DNA from: a bacterium
Lineage (GTDB): Bacteria; Eremiobacterota; Eremiobacteria; Baltobacterales; Baltobacteraceae
Length of the DNA stretch: 11,542 nucleotides
Assembly (NCBI GenBank): GCA_021784715.1
Contig: JAJYHP010000083.1
Location: forward strand, 1 to 11,542
Direction of reading: 5' to 3'
Shown here: positions 6,217-11,542 of the stretch, piece after piece
How the letters are laid out: the number at the start of each line of letters is the position of its first letter
How positions within the stretch are numbered: position 1 is the first letter of the stretch
Notes under the pieces: model-generated
Databases searched by the model: none
What the model was told of the DNA's origin: nothing
Seen by the model: the letters and a program-made list of their open reading frames with translations, nothing else
Made by a program: the position numbers and the translations under genes

Positions 6217-7017
6217 ATGATCCGCAACGAATACCGCGAGCGCTGGGCGGAGTGGCTACCCTCCGCGCTTCGAGCGCTCGCGAACGATCCTCCGGATTTT
6301 CCGGCGGTGATGCCCGCCTTCCCACTCCCGGAGATCGATCGCCGAGCGTTTACTCGGCCGAAGGGCGATCTTCGCGTCGCGCTGATTAGTTCGTCGGGGG
6401 CGTCCGATACAAAAACGCAAGCCCCGTTCGCATCCGGCTCGATAATCGGCGACGCGAGCTATCGCGCCTTCGATATCGACCTGCCCGCCGAACATATCGA
6501 TTTCGCACACGAGCATTACGACCGAAGCTTCGCGCGCCGCGACCTGGAGTGCGTGCTCCCTCGCGACACCGCGCGAAAACTCGGCCTCACGCTCACCCAA
6601 CACATCCTGAGTTGGAGCGGATATCTCCTCGACTGGCCGACCTTCATCGAATCGACGATACCGCAAATGCTCGCTCGGCTCCGCGCCGACGGCGCGAACG
6701 CGGCGCTCATCGTTCCGATATGACCGATGTGTCACAAGACGGCCGGTCTGGTCGCCAACATTCTCGAAGCGCACGACGTATCGACCGTCGTTATCGGAAC
6801 GATGCCGCGATTGCTCGAAGCCGCGCCTCGCTCGCTCGTCACACCGCACGGCGATGCCCCGATCGGCGAACCCGGAGACGAACCACGACACCGTGAGATC
6901 GTCGCTCGCGCGATCGACCTTTTACGAACGGCCGAGCGTCGAGCGCCCCCGCTGCACCTGGCAGCGCCCTCTCATCGCGAGAACCTTTCCACACCATCAC
7001 CGACGCCAAGCGCGTAA
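6217..7017 (+). CDS. GrdB/PrdB-family selenoprotein, in-frame UGA read as selenocysteine
   Basis: 266 residues when the TGA at 6721-6723 is read as selenocysteine 169; a conventional caller would see a 168-residue and a 96-residue gene in the same frame. Both halves belong to one glycine/sarcosine/betaine/D-proline reductase selenoprotein B-like domain. The N-terminal half has GDLRVALISSSGASDTKTQ (50-68), AFDIDLPAEHIDFAHEHYDR and ANAALIVPI; the junction reads IVPI-U-P-M-C-H-KTAGLVANILEA; the C-terminal half has VSTVVIGTMPRLLE and PIGEPGDEPRHREIV. From memory, soil-bacterial relatives have VPVUPVC at this place, so the U-x-x-C pair (Sec169, Cys172) would be the redox centre. A GGGAG lies 11 bases before the ATG and seven bases separate it from the Fe-S factor gene. 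It probably reduces a small substrate or disulfide with electrons from a thiol partner; the substrate is unknown. Selenocysteine machinery (selA, selB, selC, selD) is not in this window. Confidence 0.88.
6721..6756 (+). promoter_or_regulatory. UGA selenocysteine codon and candidate bacterial SECIS hairpin
   Basis: The UGA (6721-6723) is followed 16 bases later by a stem of 6740-6744 (CGGCC) with 6750-6754 (GGUCG, one G-U pair) around the loop GGUCU (6745-6749); G6738-C6756 can extend it past one mismatch. The loop begins 21 bases after the UGA. As I recall, the E. coli fdhF SECIS has the same GGUCU loop, about 18 bases after its UGA, where SelB binds. The folding was done by hand. Confidence 0.65.
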
Positions 7018-7032
7018 AAGGAAGATCCATCC

Positions 7033-7263
7033 ATGAACGATACCGCCGAACTCGATATTCGTACGATTCCTCCGGCACGCAAGCACCCCACCATCCACGC
7101 GCGCCTCGAGACGTTAGCCTCCGGTGACGCCCTCACCCTACTCAACGACCACGATCCTCGCCCGCTGCGTTTCGAGCTCGAGCACGATCACCCAGGAGCG
7201 TTCGCATTCGAGTACCTCGAGAGCGGCCCCGAGCTCTGGCGCGTGCGTATTCGGCGCTCGTAA
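7033..7263 (+). CDS. DUF2249 domain protein 3
   Basis: 76 residues, the most typical DUF2249 of the three: ELDIRTIPPARKHPTIHARLE (6-26), LNDHDPRPLRFELEHDHPG and FEYLESGPELWRVRIRR. AAGGAAG lies ten bases before the ATG. It follows the selenoprotein by 15 bases and closes the coupled operon. There is no Cys; the Asp/His-rich NDHDPRP segment is the conserved part of the family. Role unknown; a small binding or adaptor protein in the redox module is the best guess. Confidence 0.9.
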   Translation: MNDTAELDIRTIPPARKHPTIHARLETLASGDALTLLNDHDPRPLRFELEHDHPGAFAFEYLESGPELWRVRIRRS

Positions 7264-7286
7264 CGCGGGTCTCGCTTCAATCGATC

Positions 7287-7312
7287 CGGCGCGCCGTATA
7301 CCCGGCGCGCCG
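7287..7312. terminator. Perfect 10-bp hairpin after the DUF2249/selenoprotein operon
   Basis: CGGCGCGCCG (7287-7296), loop TATACC, CGGCGCGCCG (7303-7312). Each arm is itself a palindrome. It starts 23 bases after the operon's last stop, but only ATTAGGTTT follows, so it is a weak match to an intrinsic terminator. It could equally be a protein-binding site before the next gene. Confidence 0.45.
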
Positions 7313-7333
7313 ATTAGGTTTCGCATCGGCGGG

Positions 7334-7339
7334 TATACA
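7334..7339 (+). promoter_or_regulatory. -10 element before small gene, probably leaderless start
   Basis: TATACA ends seven bases before the ATG at 7347, so transcription would begin at or next to the start codon. No Shine-Dalgarno is present in TGCAAC. The preceding GGGTATAC (7331-7338) is the exact inverse complement of GTATACCC at 7296-7303 in the hairpin loop region. Confidence 0.4.
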
Positions 7340-7346
7340 TTGCAAC

Positions 7347-7538
7347 ATGAAACACAAAAACCACAAACATCGTCAGGCCGAACACGTCGACGACAATGCT
7401 CGTACCAACGACTTTCGCGACGCGATTCTCAACGCCGACGCGACCGGCATGATCGCCGGGGAAGAGCTCATTACCGAAGCCGAGACGATGCTTCCGACGT
7501 TACCCGAAAAAAGCGCTCGCCCACGCGACCACGCGTAG
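7347..7538 (+). CDS. Small hypothetical protein (63 residues)
   Basis: A hydrophilic protein with a basic His/Lys-rich start (MKHKNHKHRQAEHV) and an acidic middle (DATGMIAGEELITEAETMLPTL) that could form a helix. No family recognised. It has no cysteine and no membrane segment. Support comes from the -10-like box directly upstream and the lack of any overlapping better gene. It is convergent with the secreted repeat protein, 37 bases apart. A metal- or nucleic-acid-binding role for the His/Lys tail would be speculation. Confidence 0.55.
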   Translation: MKHKNHKHRQAEHVDDNARTNDFRDAILNADATGMIAGEELITEAETMLPTLPEKSARPRDHA

Positions 7539-7575
7539 AACGAGCGTTCTCCATTCTCCGAGGAATGTGGAACCG

Positions 7576-8271
7576 TTACTGGATCAGCGTGGCGTAAAAC
7601 ACTTTGTTGCGCCAGTAACCGTGAGCGAGAATCCGGCGCCCGACGGCAACCGTCCCGGTCATTTTTCGATTTAACGCAAGTTGGTCGTCGATAACGAGCG
7701 TACCCTTGCTCCGTTGAATGGTAACGAGGTGGCCGGTCACGCCGGTGATGGTTCCAGCAACGTACTGATGCCTATACATATCGACGGTTCTCGTACACGT
7801 GCCGTTCGAATGCCATGCATTCCCACGCCAGGTTCCGCACCGCGAGTCCACGTAGGGCGTCGCCATAACCGCCGATGCCTTACCGGTGGCGGTATTCGGC
7901 TGGATCATCGTGGCGTAGAACACTTTATTACGCCAGTAGCCGTGCGCCAGGATTCTCCGGCCGACGGCGACTTTTCCGGTCATCTGGCGATTGAGTGCGA
8001 GTTGATCGTCGATGACGAGCCGCCCCTTACTGCGCTGCACCGTTACGAGATGCCCCGTTACCGAGACGATCGTTCCGGCAACGTATTGATGCTTAAAGGT
8101 TCGGTCTGCATCGCTGCAGCGCCCGTTGGGAACCCACGTATTCCCCTGCCAAGCTCCGCAGGCCGAATCGACATATGGCGATTGCACGCTCTGTGCGACG
8201 GCGGGCAGCGAAAATGCCGATGCAGAGAACGTCAAAACGGCGCCTGCAAGCAGCTTCGAGAAATTGTTCAT
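7576..8271 (-). CDS. Secreted protein of two near-identical 92-residue units (DUF5666-like)
   Basis: 231 residues. Residues 1-26 are a signal peptide (MNNFSKLL, hydrophobic core, AVA-QS). Unit 1 is residues 33-124 and unit 2 is 140-231; they align without gaps and by my count match at 70 of 92 positions, with the second half nearly identical (LVIDDQLALNR, VAVGRRILAHGYWRNKVFYA). Each unit starts YVDSxCGxWxGN-W---NG-C, giving a Cys pair likely to form a disulfide outside the cell, followed by a beta-rich part (AGTI--VTGHLVT-QRSKG) resembling DUF5666-type barrels. GAGAAG lies 11 bases before the ATG. Function unknown; exported or envelope-associated. Confidence 0.82.
   Translation of the reverse strand: MNNFSKLLAGAVLTFSASAFSLPAVAQSVQSPYVDSACGAWQGNTWVPNGRCSDADRTFKHQYVAGTIVSVTGHLVTVQRSKGRLVIDDQLALNRQMTGKVAVGRRILAHGYWRNKVFYATMIQPNTATGKASAVMATPYVDSRCGTWRGNAWHSNGTCTRTVDMYRHQYVAGTITGVTGHLVTIQRSKGTLVIDDQLALNRKMTGTVAVGRRILAHGYWRNKVFYATLIQ
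7579..8175 (-). repeat. Intragenic tandem duplication (about 276-base units, 321-base period)
   Basis: Bases 7900-8175 encode the first unit and 7579-7854 the second, with a 45-base linker between them. The similarity is visible in DNA as well as protein, which points to a fairly recent duplication or to gene conversion. Confidence 0.8.
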
Positions 8272-8286
8272 ATTTATATCGCTTCT

Positions 8287-8321
8287 CTACGCACTAAAAC
8301 GTAGCTTTGGGGATATACCCC
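8287..8321. other. Leader region of the secreted repeat protein with two small hairpins
   Basis: CTACG (8287-8291) pairs with CGTAG (8300-8304), and GGGG (8309-8312) with CCCC (8318-8321) around ATATA. On the minus strand TATATC in the second loop is a possible -10 box. The 96 bases between the two minus-strand genes hold nothing else I can identify. Confidence 0.25.
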
Positions 8322-8367
8322 GTTCGAAGCGAATACATGCATTCCCGTTGATGGAGACCGGCGACCT

Positions 8368-9885
8368 TCATTGCCCCAGCGATTGAAGGAGTTCGGCGTA
8401 ACTCAACGTGTGCACGAGGATCGTGACCGGGCCTCCTGGACGGAGCACGCTCACCGTCACCGTCGGATTGTCGAACTCTGCGGCAAACGCTTCGGGAGTC
8501 ATCGCCGAGGCGTTCTTGCCGTTCACGCTCGCGATGATATCTTCGGCGCGCAGGCCGGCGCGGTCGGCGGGGCCGTTCGGAGAGACATCGACGATCCGGA
8601 ACCCGTCGGGCACCTTGCGGTAGAGCATGAGCAGGTATCGCCCCGGCGCCGTGGGATCGAGAGCGAGCCCGAAGCGCGTGAAGCTGTTCCATTCGGCGAA
8701 ATGCTTCGCACGGTAGTCGGAAAAATCTGCAAGTAACTGATCCATGAGGTCGCTACCCATATCCGAGATCTCCGCCGAGGGCGTACGATGGGCAAAGGCG
8801 GGGTTTTCCGATTTCGTTTTCGTCTCACGATAGTATGTAATGCCGTGACAATCGGCGATCGAGAGATCAACCTCAACGCTGGCTACTTGCGGGCTGATAC
8901 TCCAGGTGTAGTTCGGCACGATGACTCCGCCGATGCGGTCGTCTTCGCATTTTCCGGAGAGCCCACTGACCGACGCGAATTCGCGTTGCGTTAACGTGAC
9001 CGGAATGAGATACATTTCGTTGTGCGCCGTAAAAAATGGCGGAATACGGGCCATAACCTTGCTGAGGAACACCTCATTTATCGCCTTGCTTACGGGCGTG
9101 CCTTCGCCTCTTGGCGCCAAAAAGTAGCCGATGCGATAGGCGCTCGAACTTCTTTTCGTCGTCGTTGCGGCAGCCGAAGAGGCGGCGCCGTTCATCACCA
9201 ACGATATCGTCGCGGAGCTGGGGCCGTACGCGCTCCCGGGCAACGCTTGTTCGAGCCCGCGGGCGACGTAGCTCGGGTCGAGTTCGGCACCGTGAACGAT
9301 CGCGATCACATTCCCGGTGCGCGCGTCGAGGATCGGCGCCCCGCTATCGCCGTGATAGGTGGCGGCATCGAACTGGACGAGCTCGCCGTCGAGCCGAATC
9401 GCACTGACGATCCCACCGTGGATCGACGGGCGAAGCGCGTCTCCGTTTATTTTTTTGAACGCGATGGTCGCCATGGGGTAGCCGATCAGCGCGATGCTCA
9501 TTCCCTCTCGAATGCTCTCGGGTGGTGCGAGGGCGAGCGTCGGGCGATTGCCGATGGGAACGCTGAGGATGGCGACGTCGCGCACGTGGTCGCGTCGAAC
9601 GATTCGCGCGGTGTACCGTTCGCGTTCGTTGCTGTCGAACACGACATCCACCTGCGACTCACCTTCGACGACGTGGTTGGCGGTGACGATCGTCGTGTCG
9701 GTTGCGGTCGTCGCAACCGCGAACCCCGACCCGGATTGCGTTCCCGACGGGCCGAGGGCAACGATAAAGACGACTGCAGGCTTCGCCGCGGCAACGATAT
9801 TCGAAAGGTCGACCGGCGCCGTCGGCGGCGGCGTGGCAATCCCGAACAACGTGAGGGCGAGCAACAGCGGGAGAAAGTGGCGCAT
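8368..9885 (-). CDS. Exported trypsin-like (S1C) serine protease with C-terminal PDZ domain
   Basis: 505 residues from the ATG complementary to 9883-9885, chosen because AAGGAGAG lies just upstream and a signal peptide follows at once (MRHFLPLLLALTLFGIA). The frame is open further upstream but lacks both. Protease domain about 25-230: His71 in VTANHVVEG, Asp103 in VRDVAILSV, Ser181 in YHGDSGAP form the HtrA-like triad. Residues about 245-400 are an extra region with two Cys (313, 346) that I do not recognise. A PDZ domain covers about 405-495 (RIVDVSPNGPADRAGLRAEDI). It should act outside the cytoplasmic membrane in protein quality control or processing. The order differs from standard DegP, where PDZ follows the protease directly. 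Confidence 0.88.
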   Translation of the reverse strand: MRHFLPLLLALTLFGIATPPPTAPVDLSNIVAAAKPAVVFIVALGPSGTQSGSGFAVATTATDTTIVTANHVVEGESQVDVVFDSNERERYTARIVRRDHVRDVAILSVPIGNRPTLALAPPESIREGMSIALIGYPMATIAFKKINGDALRPSIHGGIVSAIRLDGELVQFDAATYHGDSGAPILDARTGNVIAIVHGAELDPSYVARGLEQALPGSAYGPSSATISLVMNGAASSAAATTTKRSSSAYRIGYFLAPRGEGTPVSKAINEVFLSKVMARIPPFFTAHNEMYLIPVTLTQREFASVSGLSGKCEDDRIGGVIVPNYTWSISPQVASVEVDLSIADCHGITYYRETKTKSENPAFAHRTPSAEISDMGSDLMDQLLADFSDYRAKHFAEWNSFTRFGLALDPTAPGRYLLMLYRKVPDGFRIVDVSPNGPADRAGLRAEDIIASVNGKNASAMTPEAFAAEFDNPTVTVSVLRPGGPVTILVHTLSYAELLQSLGQ

Positions 9886-9999
9886 CGGTTCTCTCCTTAC
9901 GTCGTAACCGTAGCGCCGCGAACCGTTCTTTTTTGGAAGATTTGAAGAACGAGCGCGCGTGGGGCAACCTTCTCCGGCGCACGCGCGATTGAAGCGAGT

Positions 10000-10926
10000 A
10001 TGAACGACCTTCGCGCAAATGCCCAATTCCCCGACGAACAGAGCGAGGACGGGCGCTTTCTCCGCCAGCAGGACGCCTTTCGCGATTGGGTACGCGCGGA
10101 CGGGAGTTCGCCGTATCCCGCGGTCGCCGGGCGCTACCATCTTTACGTTTCGCTCGCATGCCCGTGGGCGCACCGCACCATCGTGACTCGCAAATTAAAG
10201 AAACTGGAACACGCGATCCCGATGACGGTGGTCGACCCGATTCGCGACGAACGCGGATGGCGTTTCGACGAACGCTTCCTCAGCGAACTCTATCGCGCGA
10301 CCGACACGAGCTACCGCGGGCGCGTCACCGTGCCCGTTCTCTGGGACACGGAAGGCAACCGTATCGTCAGCAATTCCGATGACGACATCATGCGCATGTT
10401 CGAAACCGAGTTCGATGCGATCGGCGACGCGTCGCTCGATCTCTATCCTCAAGCGCTTCGCGGCGAGATCGATGCGTTGAATGATGAGATGTTTACCACC
10501 GTGAACGACGGCGTCTATAAGGCGGGCTTTGCGACCTCGCAGAGCGCGTACGAAGAGGCGGCACGCGCGCTCTTCGCCATGCTCGATCGGCTCGACGAAC
10601 GGCTCGCAACGCGTCGCTATCTTTTCGGCGATCGTCCGGTGGAGAGCGACTGGCGCCTTTTCGTGACGCTCGTTCGGTTCGATGCCGTGTACGTGGGGCA
10701 TTTCAAGTGCAACCTTCGCCGCATCGCCGACTACCCGAACCTGTCGGGCTACCTGCGCGACCTCTACCAGATTCCCGGCATCGCCGAGACGGTCAACTTC
10801 GACCACATCAAACGTCACTATTACATGACCCACGACGATATCAACCCGACGCGCATCGTGCCGATTGGGCCGCTGCTTCTGCTCGACGCACCGCACGGGC
10901 GCGAGTGCCTGAAGCACGGGTCGTGA
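10000..10926 (+). CDS. Glutathionyl-hydroquinone reductase (Xi-class GST, YqjG/PcpF family)
   Basis: 308 residues. It reduces glutathionylated hydroquinones using a thiol cofactor. Evidence: SLACPWAHRT with the catalytic Cys54, VVDPIRDERGWRFDE, YRGRVTVPVLWDTE, VYKAGFATSQSAYEEA in the helical domain, RYLFGDRPVESDWRLFVTLVRFD, and the family C-terminus INPTRIVPIGP (281-291). The thiol-binding segment reads IVSNSDDDI where relatives usually have SNESSEI, a change that may alter cofactor contact. The start has no strong ribosome site (GAAGCGAG at 9991-9998). Its stop overlaps, as GTGA, the start of a decayed epimerase gene. Whether this organism makes glutathione or another thiol cannot be told here. 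Confidence 0.92.
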   Translation: MNDLRANAQFPDEQSEDGRFLRQQDAFRDWVRADGSSPYPAVAGRYHLYVSLACPWAHRTIVTRKLKKLEHAIPMTVVDPIRDERGWRFDERFLSELYRATDTSYRGRVTVPVLWDTEGNRIVSNSDDDIMRMFETEFDAIGDASLDLYPQALRGEIDALNDEMFTTVNDGVYKAGFATSQSAYEEAARALFAMLDRLDERLATRRYLFGDRPVESDWRLFVTLVRFDAVYVGHFKCNLRRIADYPNLSGYLRDLYQIPGIAETVNFDHIKRHYYMTHDDINPTRIVPIGPLLLLDAPHGRECLKHGS

Positions 10927-11087
10927 GCCCACGACGAGTTCTCGTGACCGGGAACCGGCTACATCGGCGGTCGCCTGATTCCCGACCTGATTGAGGCACG
11001 CTGCACCGCGTGCTGCACGGCTCGCGAAGCGACGCGCCTTGGTGGCCGCGGGAGCGCCGTTCCATGCATTCATCTTCGACGGCCTAG
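10923..11087 (+). pseudogene. Frameshifted N-terminal remnant of an NmrA/epimerase-like Rossmann protein
   Basis: Starting at GTG 10923 the frame reads SPRRVLVTG, then after one extra base (10953) a second frame reads TGYIGGRLIPDLIEA (10954-10998), and after a further shift a third reads HRVLHGSRSDAPWWPRERR, ending at TAG 11085. Together these give the usual beginning of an NAD(P)-binding epimerase/NmrA protein (VLVTGATGYIGGRL...EAGHRV). No frame continues further, so the gene is truncated and inactive. It would have been coupled to the upstream reductase gene. Confidence 0.55.
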
Positions 11088-11153
11088 CGCACGCCATCGC
11101 GGCACGAGCGGAACGAGCGGCTTCCGGCTAGTAGGAGCCGAAGCTTCGTTTCG

Positions 11154-11542
11154 ATGCACGTTTTAATCTACACCATCGGAAGCGCCGGGGATGTCTACCC
11201 GTTCATCGCAATCGGCGAATCGTTGCGCCGGCGCGGGAACGACGTAGAGGTGCTGACGAGCGCACAATTTCGCGAGAAGGTGGAAGGCGCCGGGCTCGGC
11301 TTTATCGAGGCCGGCAGCAGAGAGCAATACGAAGAGGTTCTACAAAACCCCGACCTCTGGCACCCGAGAAAAGGGGCCGGCGTTGTTTTGCGCCTTTTCA
11401 GCGATGGTTGGCCTTTGGCGTACGCATTTCTGGTCGGATGCGTTCGGCCGAACGAGACGGTCATCGTTACGAATACGTTGGGAATGGCCGCGCGCCTGTT
11501 GCAAGAAAAATTGGGAACGAAACTCGTTACGGTGCATTTGCA
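11154..11542 (+). CDS. Glycosyltransferase, GT1/UGT type (partial, runs off window)
   Basis: 129 codons are visible. MHVLIYTIGSAGDVYPFIAIGESLRRRGNDVEVLT (1-35) is the typical start of the acceptor-binding domain of GT-B enzymes of the UGT/sterol-glucosyltransferase/rhamnosyltransferase type. It continues with FREKVEGAGLGFIEAG and ETVIVTNTLGMAARLLQEKLG. The sugar-donor half lies beyond the edge. TAGGAG (11132-11137) is 16 bases from the ATG; a palindrome CGAAGCTTCG (11139-11148) between them could fold and bring the site closer. Sugar and acceptor unknown. Confidence 0.85.
   Translation, partial: MHVLIYTIGSAGDVYPFIAIGESLRRRGNDVEVLTSAQFREKVEGAGLGFIEAGSREQYEEVLQNPDLWHPRKGAGVVLRLFSDGWPLAYAFLVGCVRPNETVIVTNTLGMAARLLQEKLGTKLVTVHL

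Noticed and set aside
6721..6723. TGA as a genuine stop, making two separate genes or a nonsense-mutated pseudogene.
   Set aside because: The frame is the same on both sides, the family similarity is continuous, the position is the family's redox site, a SECIS-like hairpin follows, and no other damage is seen.
6722..6748. Alternative hairpin GACCG (6722-6726) with CGGTC (6744-6748) as the SECIS.
   Set aside because: Its inner part is weak and its loop ACAA lacks G and U; it also competes with the better GGUCU-loop stem.
9022..9945. Plus-strand open frame of 307 residues opposite the protease gene.
   Set aside because: Arg/Gly-rich shadow; the minus strand has the complete catalytic triad, signal peptide and ribosome site.
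9886..10173. N-terminal extension of the protease to 10173.
   Set aside because: It would run through the divergent gene's start and place the signal peptide internally; AAGGAGAG marks the start at 9885.
10195..11097. Minus-strand open frame of 300 residues opposite the hydroquinone reductase.
   Set aside because: No domain features; the plus strand carries a textbook Xi-class GST.
1..11542. tRNA, rRNA, CRISPR array, insertion sequence or attachment site.
   Set aside because: Read through both strands, I saw no cloverleaf, no regular short direct repeats with spacers, no transposase and no terminal inverted repeats.

Overview
The window is GC-rich bacterial DNA with tightly packed genes on both strands, strong Shine-Dalgarno sites at several starts, 1-8 base start/stop overlaps, and respiratory-type central metabolism (isocitrate dehydrogenase, malate:quinone oxidoreductase). 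The style (GC-rich, two apparently leaderless starts, several small DUF2249 proteins) would fit an uncultured soil lineage such as Candidatus Eremiobacterota. That is an impression, not something the sequence proves.

Layout. 1-1010 (minus): a secreted two-domain protein cut by the left edge, preceded by a small winged-helix regulator. 1118-2584 (plus): isocitrate dehydrogenase, divergent from the regulator, with a good sigma-70 type promoter and a near-perfect 24-base dyad just downstream of its -10 box. 2604-4094 (minus): malate:quinone oxidoreductase, convergent with icd across a 9-bp hairpin. 4246-7263 (plus): a compact operon of DUF2249 protein, polytopic NnrS/haem-copper-oxidase-like membrane protein, second DUF2249-like protein, MIP18/PaaD-type Fe-S assembly factor, a GrdB/PrdB-family selenoprotein, and a third DUF2249 protein. 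7347-7538 (plus): a small orphan protein. 7576-8271 and 8368-9885 (minus): a secreted protein made of two near-identical 92-residue units, and an exported trypsin-like/PDZ protease. 10000-10926 (plus): glutathionyl-hydroquinone reductase, with the frameshifted remnant of a nucleotide-sugar-epimerase/NmrA-like gene behind it. 11154-end (plus): the N-terminal part of a GT1-type glycosyltransferase.

The most interesting item is the selenoprotein at 6217-7017. An apparent stop (TGA, 6721-6723) lies in frame between two halves of one GrdB/PrdB-like protein, at the place where this family carries its redox-active residue. Read as selenocysteine it gives U-P-M-C-H. The mRNA just after it can fold into a hairpin whose loop is GGUCU, as I recall for the E. 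coli fdhF SECIS. Gene finders would split this gene in two.

Taken together, 4246-7263 looks like a redox or nitrogen-oxide-related module: small TusA-like-fold proteins, a membrane haem/copper-type protein, an Fe-S assembly factor and a thiol/selenol protein in one translationally coupled unit. The substrate is not revealed by the sequence.
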